Source: Methanomassiliicoccaceae archaeon UBA72
GTDB taxonomy: Archaea; Thermoplasmatota; Thermoplasmata; Methanomassiliicoccales; Methanomethylophilaceae
Direction of reading: 5' to 3'
Assembly (NCBI GenBank): GCA_002509405.1
Contig: DAVO01000013.1
Location: 91,511-155,510 of the forward strand
DNA: 64,000 nt
Position 1 is the first letter of the stretch, and the number at the start of each line of letters is the position of its first letter. Positions 17,352 to 25,883 of this stretch are shown piece by piece. The position numbers were made by a program, and so were the translations under genes. The notes beneath the pieces are model-generated. The model was given only the letters and a program-made list of their open reading frames with translations, was not told the DNA's origin and did no database searches.

Positions 17352-18241
17352 TGACCGCACTTCCTCTCGTAAGCCCTCTCCGCCGCATGGACGGTGTTGG
17401 ACATGAGCATACAAATCGTCATCGGACCGACGCCTCCCGGTACGGGGGTCATGGCCGAAGCTTTCTCTTTCACATTCTCGTCCACATCCCCGACCAGACG
17501 CGTGCCGTTCTTGGCCGTGGGGTCGGGTATGTGGTTGGTCCCCACGTCTATTACGACTGCTCCCTCTTTCACCATGCCGGGAGTGATGAAGCCCGCCTTT
17601 CCTATGGCGACTATGAGTATGTCCGCCTGGCGTGTTATAGACCCGATGTCTTCGGTCCTGGAGTGGACCACCGTAACGGTAGAATTGGCGCCTATGGCCT
17701 TCTGGACCATCATCGCCGCCATGGGTTTTCCCACTATGTTGCTCCTTCCTACCACGACCACATGCTTCCCGTCCGTCTTGACGCCCGAACGGATGAGAAG
17801 CTGCTGAACTCCGGCAGGGGTCGCAGGAAGGAACTCCGGCTCCCCGATCAGCATTCTACCGACGTTGAAAGGATGGAAGCAGTCAACGTCTTTCGACGGG
17901 TCGATGGCGTTGATGACTGCCTGCTCGTCGATGTGCTTGGGCAACGGCAACTGGATGAGGAATCCGTGGATGTCGGGGTTTTCGTTGAGCTCCTTAACCC
18001 TTGACAGAAGCTCCTCCTGGGTCGTGGTCTCGGGCATGATTATGGTGTCCGAGTGCATACCCAGCTCCTGGCACATTTTCCCTTTCATGCGCACGTACGT
18101 CTGCGACGCCGGGTCGTCTCCGACCAGAACGACTGCTAGGCCCGGGGTCATCCCGTTCTTCTTGAGCCTTTCTATCCTGGCATTGAGCTCTCCGTATATC
18201 TGCTGGGATATTTCCTTGCCAAGAATGAGATTAGCGGTCAT
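17348..18241 (-). CDS. folD: Methylenetetrahydrofolate dehydrogenase/cyclohydrolase
   Basis: A 297-residue bifunctional enzyme that interconverts methylene-, methenyl- and formyl-tetrahydrofolate. Visible are TYVRMKGKMCQELGM with the catalytic lysine, QLPLPKHID, and GRSNIVGKPMAAMM plus PVPGGVGPMTICMLM of the NADP domain. It supplies formyl-THF, for example to PurH at 36284. Upstream ATG and GTG choices add a basic leader that overlaps the promoter; I use the ATG at 18241, 23 bases after a TATA-like box. It is the first gene of the folD-kptA-mmp11-uppS-radical SAM cluster. Confidence 0.95.
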   Translation of the reverse strand: MTANLILGKEISQQIYGELNARIERLKKNGMTPGLAVVLVGDDPASQTYVRMKGKMCQELGMHSDTIIMPETTTQEELLSRVKELNENPDIHGFLIQLPLPKHIDEQAVINAIDPSKDVDCFHPFNVGRMLIGEPEFLPATPAGVQQLLIRSGVKTDGKHVVVVGRSNIVGKPMAAMMVQKAIGANSTVTVVHSRTEDIGSITRQADILIVAIGKAGFITPGMVKEGAVVIDVGTNHIPDPTAKNGTRLVGDVDENVKEKASAMTPVPGGVGPMTICMLMSNTVHAAERAYERKCGQ

Positions 18242-18263
18242 GATAACCGTGAGCGAACCGCGC

Positions 18264-18275
18264 TTTATATTTATT
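18264..18275 (-). promoter_or_regulatory. TATA-like box of the folD cluster
   Basis: The minus strand reads AATAAATATAAA, ending 23 bases before the folD ATG. The box lies in the 37-base gap between the deacetylase stop and folD, so folD begins a new transcript that is leaderless or nearly so. Confidence 0.55.
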
Positions 18276-18278
18276 ACT

Positions 18279-19076
18279 TTAGCGCACGCCGAAACGTCCC
18301 GTGGCATCGGGCAATGTCTCAGCCTTGAAACCCATATCCAATATACCCGTGATCACCTCGCGGAGGTTCTTTTCGTTTGCTTTGGCTTCCTGCTTCGTAA
18401 CGTATCCGCCGTCTATGCGCTCAGACATGTGCCAGCTATGGGTTGCGAGTATGAAAATGCCGTTTTCCATGCGTGAGGCCATATTCACATAGTCCCCGGG
18501 AGGACGTTTGCCCTCATGCATGGGCCAAAGATATCCGAATATCTTCTTGTCCGAAGCGTCCCTGGTTACAGGTACTGGCACCTCTATAACCTCGCCAAGA
18601 ACGTAGGGTATTATCTCTTTACCCATTTCCTGATACTGCGAAGAGTCGTACCTTATCCCGATTTCTGAAAGTATAGGCGGTATGTCCTCCGAGATCTTCA
18701 TATAAGGCATCCTTGAACATCTGGGTCTTTTTCCCGTGAGGTCCTCGACGGCTTCACATGCCCTCTTAAGCAATTCCATTTTTCCTCCGGGGGGGAAGGT
18801 GCCGGTAAAGTCCTCGTGATCGAAGCCGTGTATGCCGACCTCGCGACCTGCCAGATGTTGTGCCCCTATGTTGGAAAGGGTCCTGGCCTCGGCGAAATAC
18901 GTGGCCCTCACGCCCATTTCGTCAAGTATTCCTGTCAGTGTCCCTATCCCTTCTCCGGACGACCTGAACCTGGGCGCTGTCCCGAGGCCCCTGTTGTAAG
19001 AGCCTGCCTGGCTCATTCCCGGGACGGGTATGTTGGCATCCCTGTCTACATCGACCGTGAAGCAAAAGGACCTCAT
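18279..19076 (-). CDS. Polysaccharide deacetylase (NodB-like)
   Basis: A 265-residue predicted metal-dependent deacetylase. The NodB motifs are FTVDVDRD near the N-terminus, GIHGFDHEDF with two histidines near residue 98, SRMPYMKIS and FILATHSWHM. No signal peptide is visible, so action is likely in the cytoplasm. It begins four bases after the AMP phosphorylase stop and is probably the last gene of that transcript. Its link to nucleotide metabolism is unexplained; the substrate is unknown. Confidence 0.85.
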   Translation of the reverse strand: MRSFCFTVDVDRDANIPVPGMSQAGSYNRGLGTAPRFRSSGEGIGTLTGILDEMGVRATYFAEARTLSNIGAQHLAGREVGIHGFDHEDFTGTFPPGGKMELLKRACEAVEDLTGKRPRCSRMPYMKISEDIPPILSEIGIRYDSSQYQEMGKEIIPYVLGEVIEVPVPVTRDASDKKIFGYLWPMHEGKRPPGDYVNMASRMENGIFILATHSWHMSERIDGGYVTKQEAKANEKNLREVITGILDMGFKAETLPDATGRFGVR

Positions 19077-19080
19077 ATCA

Positions 19081-20592
19081 TCATTTTATATTAGGAACCG
19101 AAACACGCCTGATCAGCATACCCTGTATATCCACCGGCTGGTACCTTTCCGCGAGGTTCACTGCGCGTTGCAGTTTGGCCTCGTTCTCGGCGTAGATCTC
19201 CATCAGTACATCTCCTGATTCCACCCTCTGTCCCTTCTTGCGGAAAAGCAGGAGTCCCGCACCTTTGTCGTTGGGGGAACCTGCGGCCTTCGCGACGGCC
19301 ACTATGTCCTTGTTCTTTATGCCGTGCACATATCCGCTTTTGGGGGATCTTAGCTCCGCCATGAATTGACCGGGCTTCAGGTCTTCCGACTTCAGATCGC
19401 GGCTGCCTCCCTGCGCCTCCACGATCTCCTTGAACTTCTTGAGCGCCGCACCTGAGTTGAGTATCTCCTTGGCCTTGACGTTGCCGTTGGATATCCCTCC
19501 CATCTCCAGAATTATACCTGCCAGCTCACATGCCTTCTCGGCGACGCTCGTGGGATGCGCCTTGCCTTCCAGTATGCGGATGCTTTCCCTTGCCTCGAGG
19601 TTGGGCCCCACTGCGCTTCCCACCGGCTGGTCTGCATATGTTATTGCGCACTCCACGTGCATGCCCAGCTTGTCCCCCAGGTCCATGAAGTCCCTGGCGT
19701 ATGCGCGTGCGGATTCTATGTCCGGGACCTTTGTCCCGACGCCCATCGGAATATCGATAAGCAGGTAATCCGCACCGATGGCTAGCTTCTTGCTCAGTAT
19801 CGAAGCCAGCATCTGGGCGCGCGGGTTTATGCCGAGCGGGTGCTCGATCTTTATAACCATGTCGTCCACGGGCGCCAGGTTTATGGCTCCGCCCCATGCG
19901 AGGGCGCCCCCGGTGGACTCGGCCACGTCCTTCAGCCTCTCGGCCGAGAGCGCGACGTCGCAGAACGTTTCAATGAAATCGGAAGTCCCGCACGCGCTGC
20001 TGATGGCGCGGGACGATGTCTTCGGAAGCATGAGTCCCGCGGCGGCGACTATCGATACCACGATGGGCGTTACCTTGTTGCCCGGGACGCCGCCCATGCT
20101 GTGGAAATCATAGACGGGTTTTCTGTCGAAGACTATCCTCTCTCCCGTGTCCACCATTGCGGTGGCGAAGTCCGCTATCTCCTCGATGCACATCCCGTTG
20201 ATGTAAAGCGATGTCAGCCAAGCGGAAATCTCGATCTTGGACAGCTTAGTGTCCAGAATGTCGCGTACGATACTGAAGATCTCGTCCTTTGATAGCACCT
20301 CTCCGTCCATCTTCTTGCGTATGCTCCTGACCGACTCGGGGGCAGGGGCGAACACTACTGAAATCAATGACCCGTCTTTGGCACCCGTCACGGTCATCGT
20401 CTTTGCCGGTATCATTATGGTACCGCGCTCCACCACGGTGTCTGACATGCTGACCAGCGCCGTGGCGGTACCTTTCGCCTCCAGCCTCACGCGGTCGTTC
20501 TCCTGTACTCCTATCTCCTTGCAGTCGTCGTCGTGCATCATGACGATCGGCTCGGACACGTCCACATCGAAATACTTCGCTTTCAGCTTCAT
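19081..20592 (-). CDS. deoA: AMP phosphorylase
   Basis: A 503-residue enzyme that splits AMP with phosphate to adenine and ribose-1,5-bisphosphate. It belongs to the archaeal thymidine/AMP phosphorylase family. The phosphate-binding region reads DFHSMGGVPGNKVTPIVVS near residue 180, and SSRAISSACGTSDFIET follows. The N-terminal 80 residues form the extra domain found in archaeal members. The ATG at 20592 overlaps the RuBisCO stop as ATGA. It works with the next two upstream genes to feed nucleoside carbon into 3-phosphoglycerate. Confidence 0.95.
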   Translation of the reverse strand: MKLKAKYFDVDVSEPIVMMHDDDCKEIGVQENDRVRLEAKGTATALVSMSDTVVERGTIMIPAKTMTVTGAKDGSLISVVFAPAPESVRSIRKKMDGEVLSKDEIFSIVRDILDTKLSKIEISAWLTSLYINGMCIEEIADFATAMVDTGERIVFDRKPVYDFHSMGGVPGNKVTPIVVSIVAAAGLMLPKTSSRAISSACGTSDFIETFCDVALSAERLKDVAESTGGALAWGGAINLAPVDDMVIKIEHPLGINPRAQMLASILSKKLAIGADYLLIDIPMGVGTKVPDIESARAYARDFMDLGDKLGMHVECAITYADQPVGSAVGPNLEARESIRILEGKAHPTSVAEKACELAGIILEMGGISNGNVKAKEILNSGAALKKFKEIVEAQGGSRDLKSEDLKPGQFMAELRSPKSGYVHGIKNKDIVAVAKAAGSPNDKGAGLLLFRKKGQRVESGDVLMEIYAENEAKLQRAVNLAERYQPVDIQGMLIRRVSVPNIK

Positions 20593-21839
20593 TCTTTCAA
20601 CCCCCATCTCTCCAGCGCCTGGGCCAGTTCCTTGTGGTTCTTGGCATACTCTTCAAGCGGTATCTTGTTGTAGATGGCATTGACCGCCTGTGACATCGCC
20701 ATCGCACCGCTCCTTACTCCTCCGGGGTGGCCTGCCACGCCCCCTCCTGCTTGTATCTGGACGTTGAGTCCTGAAACACGGACCATCTTCTCCAGCATTC
20801 CGGGATATACCCCGCCGGAGCATACCGGCATCACCGTCCTGTAGGGCGATGAGGGGTCCAGGCAGGCATCCAGATTGTCGTGGTCCCCTTTGACGTCGCC
20901 GGACATCTTGCCTGCCCCCAGCGTGCCTATGTGCAGAGCATCCCCGCCGCACATCCTTATGAGCTTGACCATGGGGAGCATGGCTATGCCGTGCTCCGGA
21001 TTTTTGGTCATGGCCCCATGCATCGTCCGGTGTACGTGTACGGGCACCTTTATCGACGGGTCCTCGGCCAAAGCCTGAACCGCTCCGAAACCGCATGTTA
21101 TTACATCAACCATCAGCTGTTTGGCCCCCCAGCTCTGTGCCCTGTCGGCCACCTCGAGTATCTTGTCGCCATTCGTGCTGATGTTGATCGCGTGGACCAT
21201 CCTGTGGCCTTCTCCCGCCAGCCTGTCAAGGGATTCGGCCACTGCGGCGGTGCGGTCCTGCATAGGGCAGAACTTCTGGTCTACGAGGGTCTCATCGTCC
21301 TTGCTGTTGGTGAGTCCCCCCGCCCCTGCTTCGTAGACGTAGTCGGCGGTTTCCTTGGGCGAGAGCCCTATCTTGGGTTTGACTATTGTCCCGATTAGGG
21401 GCTTCTCCGGGCGGCCCAGGATCTTCCTGAGACCGTCGGCTCCGAACCTTGGCCCCCTGTACATCGACGTGATGCTCCTCGGGAACCGGACGTCCTCGAA
21501 CCTGACGGCTTTCAGGGCTTCCAGGCCGTAAAGGTTACCGGACACAACGCTGAGGATCTGGGGTATGCCGCCCACCTCGATGCTGAAGTCGACGTCCGGG
21601 AACGCTATCGTCACAAGGTCCCCTTCTATGGCCAGCACTCTGGCGCCGTAGTTCTTTAGTGTGCTCTCGGTAAGTGTGGATATGCCCGTCCAGGTCCCCG
21701 TAGACTGCTCTGCCGCTATAGCCTCGGCGGCCTTCTCAATCGGCAGGTCGGTGGTGACACGGTATTTGCATACCACGTCTGTTGCGGGGTCCGCCTCCTC
21801 TCCCAGGTGCATATATGAAAATCCTGACACTTCGTTCAC
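20589..21839 (-). CDS. rbcL: Form III ribulose-bisphosphate carboxylase
   Basis: A 416-residue RuBisCO of the archaeal AMP pathway, which fixes CO2 onto ribulose-1,5-bisphosphate. Catalytic parts are present: KPK at 154-156, the lysine to be carbamylated K180 with D182 and E183, HVHRTMHG near 268-275, loop-6 lysine K311 (GKMSG), and SGGVYPG and GGGVAGHPGG in the C-terminal barrel. The segment before K180 reads GGLTNS where most enzymes have GGLDF(T/V/I), so one conserved aspartate is a threonine. Four-base overlaps on both sides show translational coupling. Confidence 0.95.
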   Translation of the reverse strand: MNEVSGFSYMHLGEEADPATDVVCKYRVTTDLPIEKAAEAIAAEQSTGTWTGISTLTESTLKNYGARVLAIEGDLVTIAFPDVDFSIEVGGIPQILSVVSGNLYGLEALKAVRFEDVRFPRSITSMYRGPRFGADGLRKILGRPEKPLIGTIVKPKIGLSPKETADYVYEAGAGGLTNSKDDETLVDQKFCPMQDRTAAVAESLDRLAGEGHRMVHAINISTNGDKILEVADRAQSWGAKQLMVDVITCGFGAVQALAEDPSIKVPVHVHRTMHGAMTKNPEHGIAMLPMVKLIRMCGGDALHIGTLGAGKMSGDVKGDHDNLDACLDPSSPYRTVMPVCSGGVYPGMLEKMVRVSGLNVQIQAGGGVAGHPGGVRSGAMAMSQAVNAIYNKIPLEEYAKNHKELAQALERWGLKE

Positions 21840-22762
21840 TCCTCGAAAAGACTGTCGCCCAGCTGCCTCACCATGACGTCGTAGACCGAACCGGGGTGAA
21901 TCATCCCGACGTCGGTGATTATCGCGTCGATGTAGACGGCGGGAGTGCTGTCGAACACGGGGTTGAATATCTTTACTGAATCCGGGACCTCGCCCTTCTT
22001 GATTACCTCTTCTGTGCTCCGCTCCTCGATGGTGACCATGTCACCGAATATCGTCGCGGAAGAGAACTTGTATGTTTCGCTGCACACGTAGAACTGCACC
22101 CTTGCCTCGTGTGCGGCCAGAGCAAGCTGGGAGGTCCCGACCTTATTGATCAGGGCGCCGTGCGATGTTATCGTATCCGCGCCAACGAATACCTTGTCGA
22201 CCCCTTTCATGACCGTGCGCACCGCGCTGTCGATGATCAGCGTGGTGTCAATCCCCGCCTCGGCCAGCTCGTTGACCGTCAGGATCCCTTGCCTCCATGG
22301 ACGGGATTCCGTCGCGTAAACCTTGATGTCTTTGCCCTGGCGGTGGGCCTCCTTGATGACCCCGATGGCGGCGCTGCTGTTGCAATGGGTCATTATCACA
22401 TCGCCTGATTTTATGCGGTTGGCGCCTATCTTGGCTATTGTCGCCACGGCCCTGGACGATATCTCGACGAACTCCTCCGAATTGGATACCACCAGGTCCT
22501 TGGCCTCCTGGAGGGTCGATACGAACGACAGCCCCCTCATCGTCGCCCTTACTCCGTTCCAGAGAGAAACGGCGGTAGGTCGGGACGCCGTGAGGATTGC
22601 GGCGTTTTTCTTGATATCGCGGCGGAAATCCTCCAAAGAAGTCCCGTTGTAACCTGCAGCGAAATCACCCATTGCCGAAGCACCGGCGCGGGCTATCCTG
22701 CCGGCACCGCGGATGGTCATGTTCCTGATAGATTCAGCTGTTTTTTCAATGATCTCTGCCAC
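21836..22762 (-). CDS. Ribose-1,5-bisphosphate isomerase
   Basis: A 308-residue member of the eIF2B/MtnA-like isomerase family that turns ribose-1,5-bisphosphate into ribulose-1,5-bisphosphate. Family features are MTHCNSSAAIGVI near residue 125, YATESRPWRQG with the catalytic-type region, and KVFVGADTITSHGALINKVGT. It begins with GTG at 22762 and overlaps rbcL as ATGA. A TATA-like box at about 22785-22795 just behind the RNase III stop could give the operon its own leaderless transcript. Order isomerase, RuBisCO, AMP phosphorylase shows the pathway is intact. Confidence 0.93.
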   Translation of the reverse strand: MAEIIEKTAESIRNMTIRGAGRIARAGASAMGDFAAGYNGTSLEDFRRDIKKNAAILTASRPTAVSLWNGVRATMRGLSFVSTLQEAKDLVVSNSEEFVEISSRAVATIAKIGANRIKSGDVIMTHCNSSAAIGVIKEAHRQGKDIKVYATESRPWRQGILTVNELAEAGIDTTLIIDSAVRTVMKGVDKVFVGADTITSHGALINKVGTSQLALAAHEARVQFYVCSETYKFSSATIFGDMVTIEERSTEEVIKKGEVPDSVKIFNPVFDSTPAVYIDAIITDVGMIHPGSVYDVMVRQLGDSLFEE

Positions 22763-22796
22763 GTTTGATAATGGCCATTCCCCATTAAATACGTGC

Positions 22797-23285
22797 CTAA
22801 CGTGCTATCAGGACATCTCTCACTATTCTCCTGACCTCGTCCATACCATATATCACATAGACCGCGGCCAGCATAGCTTCGAAGGCATCTGCTCTCATGT
22901 TCTCGTTGACGATAGGCCTCTTGGTCATAGGGTCCACGTGACCGCCGCCGACGAGCAGGGTATCGTCCAGGCGTATGCCGTACGCCAGAACGGCATCCGA
23001 TATGCTGCGGTTGCGGACTATGTCCTGCTTCATGTCCGTCATCCCGCCCTCGGTCATGTCGGTGTTGCGATAGATGTGCTCGCAGGCTACGAACTCCAAG
23101 ACAGCGTCGCCCAGGAACTCCAGGCGCTCGTTGTTCCGTATGCCGCCCGCCTCGTTGGAATAACTGTCGTGGACCAGTGCCGAGGCGAAGAGCCCCAGGT
23201 CTTCCTCCGGGATGTTCCTGTAGCCGAACGGAGGCTTCGCCAGAAGCTCTCTTGTGGCCCTCTTGTGTTGCTCGAACGTGTCCAC
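22797..23285 (-). CDS. RNase III-domain protein without dsRNA-binding domain; TAG stop
   Basis: A 162-residue protein that is only the RNase III nuclease domain. The signature NERLEFLGD is at 52-60, with E56 and D60, and the second pair D133 and E136 lies in ADAFEAMLAAVY. All four acidic residues of active RNase III are therefore present. No dsRNA-binding domain follows, as in bacterial Mini-III. The start is GTG at 23285; the nearest upstream ATG is in another frame. The stop is TAG, the only one in the window; reading through it would add three residues before a TAA. Confidence 0.85.
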   Translation of the reverse strand: MDTFEQHKRATRELLAKPPFGYRNIPEEDLGLFASALVHDSYSNEAGGIRNNERLEFLGDAVLEFVACEHIYRNTDMTEGGMTDMKQDIVRNRSISDAVLAYGIRLDDTLLVGGGHVDPMTKRPIVNENMRADAFEAMLAAVYVIYGMDEVRRIVRDVLIAR

Positions 23286-23366
23286 AACGCATAATCCCTT
23301 TCGGAATATTAGTACTGTTCACGGCCCGCATTAGTGTTATTAGCCTGTACGACATTATGCGCCAGC

Positions 23367-24872
23367 ATGGCAGGCAAGAAACGCATCAGGATGAGGGGAG
23401 TGAAGCATGCCTCGAAACGGCTGGAGGACGAGCTTTTGGACCGCTCCGCCGAGCTGGCGACCAACCCCGGGATCCTCAGGCCGATGTGTGCCGGTAACTG
23501 CCGCAAATGCCATTTCGATAGGACGTTCAAGGACATAGACGCCGTCGCCAGGCACTCCGGCAATCCCGATGCGCTGTTGAAGGATGCGACCAAAGGAAGC
23601 GACGACATGGTCCGCGCCTATGCGGGGACCGTTTCCCTGGCCGCCGCCGGGACAGTCCCCCTGCTGGCCACCGCCAAGCTGGGCGACGAGAAGATCTCGT
23701 ACGCGGTCAGAGGGACCGTGGGGGCGGATAAGCTCATCGGCTGCCAGTACTACAACGACCCCCGGATCAGACTGCTCCTCTACAACACGATGATCAAGAA
23801 GAACCGCCTGCACCTGTATTCCTTCGGAGAGAATATCGTCTGCTCGGATGTTCCGAACATGCCGGAAGATTATCTCTACGACACGTTCTGGGAGTCCCCT
23901 TACGAGTTTGCGGAGGACGCCCTGGAATGCGGACACGAAGCCCTGGCCACGTTGGAAATAAAGATAAAATCCCTCGGTCAGAGCATACGTATATGCTCCG
24001 ACTGCGCCAAAGACGTCTCGTCCCTCCAATACCTTATCTCGCGCATAGCGGCCATCGACCCACTGGACGACATGGAGGTCTACATAACCCACAAGTATCG
24101 CGGGGAGGGGGATGACGGGAGGGTTAAAATCGAAGGTGACACCCTGAAAAAATATGCCGGGGGGGCGGTTACCGACAAGTCCCTGGTCTCATCGGTCATG
24201 AGGACCAAAGCGGACGACCTCAAGAGCGGTAGAAAGGCTACATACATCATCGGAACAAAGAACTACGGATCCGACCTGGGCTCCTTCCTCGCTTCCCTTA
24301 AGGGATCGAACGAGGACATGGATTCGCTGAGACGTTTCCTAGAGAATGTGCCTACGCCGGTCGTCATAAGGACGGAGAGGCTCAACGAGGCCCTTTCTGC
24401 GGTCTGGGAGTCCAACTATAAGAAGATCATCGAACTTTCCACTTCCAAAGAGACCGCGGAATCAATGGGCGATGTCTCGAAATGCGTCCCCGCCGACACT
24501 TTGGCAGATGCCCGGAAGAAGTTCGCACTGGCGGACGTGATGGGTTCGCTTCCTGCGTTCAACAAGGCAGGACCTATAACCCAGATGTGCGACAGTCTCG
24601 CCAAGTCTGCTAAGGTCGGAGGAGCCAACATGGTGCTCTCTTCCCTTGAGCGCAGTTTCGCCAAAGACAGCAAATCCAGGTCCATCTCGGCTTCTTTCCT
24701 CGCCGCCTGCGACAGGTCGGCGAAATACCCGTTCAAGCTTTCAAAGGACGAGACCGACTACATGGAATACCTGATACCTTTCGCAAAGGCTCTGATAGAT
24801 TCTGAGCCGTCGAAATATGCCAGCAACATGAATACAATGCTTACCGCATGCAGTTCAGGCGAATCGGTCTGA
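23367..24872 (+). CDS. Conserved-looking protein of unknown function, 501 residues
   Basis: I do not recognise this protein. It is soluble, has no signal peptide or membrane helix, and begins with a basic stretch (KKRIRMRGVKHASKR). A cysteine cluster, CAGNCRKC, near residue 41 has CxxxCxxC spacing, and a second pair CSDC lies near residue 222; metal binding is likely, but there is no other sign of a radical SAM barrel. The C-terminal half is lysine/serine-rich and helical. The ATG at 23367 lies 25-30 bases after an AT-rich TGTTATTAG stretch. Its end overlaps the convergent taw2 gene by 18 bases. Codon use matches the neighbours. Confidence 0.75.
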   Translation: MAGKKRIRMRGVKHASKRLEDELLDRSAELATNPGILRPMCAGNCRKCHFDRTFKDIDAVARHSGNPDALLKDATKGSDDMVRAYAGTVSLAAAGTVPLLATAKLGDEKISYAVRGTVGADKLIGCQYYNDPRIRLLLYNTMIKKNRLHLYSFGENIVCSDVPNMPEDYLYDTFWESPYEFAEDALECGHEALATLEIKIKSLGQSIRICSDCAKDVSSLQYLISRIAAIDPLDDMEVYITHKYRGEGDDGRVKIEGDTLKKYAGGAVTDKSLVSSVMRTKADDLKSGRKATYIIGTKNYGSDLGSFLASLKGSNEDMDSLRRFLENVPTPVVIRTERLNEALSAVWESNYKKIIELSTSKETAESMGDVSKCVPADTLADARKKFALADVMGSLPAFNKAGPITQMCDSLAKSAKVGGANMVLSSLERSFAKDSKSRSISASFLAACDRSAKYPFKLSKDETDYMEYLIPFAKALIDSEPSKYASNMNTMLTACSSGESV

Positions 24873-25883
24873 TATCCTGACATCTGCCACGTAATGGGAG
24901 ACGGAGGGCGCGAACGACTTGACCTCGCGTATACCCAGTACCTCGAATCCCTCGCATGCTTCGGAGAAGATCTCGTTTATCCTATGTTCCTGCTCCCCTA
25001 CCGGGAATGTATCATGATAATGGATGATGCCTCCCGGACGTATCATCGATATTGCTTTCGGAAGAAACATGGACGTTGTTTGAACGTAACCCATCAAAAT
25101 CCTGTCCGCGAACCGGGAGCCGGGGATGTTTCGATTGTCTCCCAAAATGGAAATTACTTTTTCCTCGACGCCGTTCAGTCTTATGTTCTTGAGAAGAAAG
25201 CCGTAGGACTCCGGATTCTTTTCACATGCGAAAACCTTCCTGGCACCTGAGAATTTTGCTATCGGTAGAGTGAAGTAGCCTATGCCTGCGAACATGTCGA
25301 CCACCGTTTCGCCGCTGCAGTCCATATTCCGCATCCTCATCCTCTCGTCCGTGTTCCCTGAGGCGAACATCACCCGGGTGACGTCGAAATCATAAAGAAT
25401 GCCGTTCTCCAGCCTGACCGACTCTGGCTCCGTGCCGTAGATAATCTCGTTACTGGGTCTTCTGAATTCTCCTGATATTCCAGATATGTCGGCACATACG
25501 GTCTTCACACCGAGAACACCGGCATACACCTTCCCGATATCCTCTTTGTATCGCTCGCATGCTTCGGTCAGCCTGATCACCGCGACATCGCCGACGAACT
25601 CCCATTTCAAGGGAAGAGCCGACCTGACGCTTTCCGGCAGATGTGACAGGCCCTGGATTATCCTTTCCTGGGGCTTCATCCTCTCGATCGAGTGGGCCAT
25701 CGTCTCGCAGAGCTCGAACCTCTCCCTTGCCTCCTCTATCCTTTCATCGACGATGGGGACGAGCTTGTATCCTCCTTTCCGGGATATCTTGGCGGTCCTG
25801 TCTGCGATGCCTCTGGAAACGAGCTCGGGAATTACCGAGTGCGCGGAATCCTCGGGAACCATGGCAGCTATCACCTTTTTCAC
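24855..25883 (-). CDS. taw2: Trm5/TYW2-family tRNA methyltransferase fold; probably Taw2 (wyosine pathway)
   Basis: A 342-residue protein with the SAM-binding motif VVDMFAGIGYFTLPIAK near residue 208. The preceding ENGILYDFDVTRVMFASGN segment is shared by Trm5 and TYW2. The motif region reads ADRILMGYVQTT and GGIIHYHDTFP, which resembles Taw2, the aminocarboxypropyl transferase of wyosine synthesis at tRNA(Phe) position 37, more than the NLP-type site of Trm5 (m1G37). Trm5 remains possible. It overlaps the reductase stop as ATGA and ends the large operon. Confidence 0.8.
   Translation of the reverse strand: MKKVIAAMVPEDSAHSVIPELVSRGIADRTAKISRKGGYKLVPIVDERIEEARERFELCETMAHSIERMKPQERIIQGLSHLPESVRSALPLKWEFVGDVAVIRLTEACERYKEDIGKVYAGVLGVKTVCADISGISGEFRRPSNEIIYGTEPESVRLENGILYDFDVTRVMFASGNTDERMRMRNMDCSGETVVDMFAGIGYFTLPIAKFSGARKVFACEKNPESYGFLLKNIRLNGVEEKVISILGDNRNIPGSRFADRILMGYVQTTSMFLPKAISMIRPGGIIHYHDTFPVGEQEHRINEIFSEACEGFEVLGIREVKSFAPSVSHYVADVRISDRFA

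Noticed and set aside
23367..24872. Radical SAM assignment for the unknown 501-residue protein
   Set aside because: CxxxCxxC spacing alone is not enough; glycine-rich SAM motifs and the expected barrel pattern are not visible, and a second cysteine pair suggests zinc.
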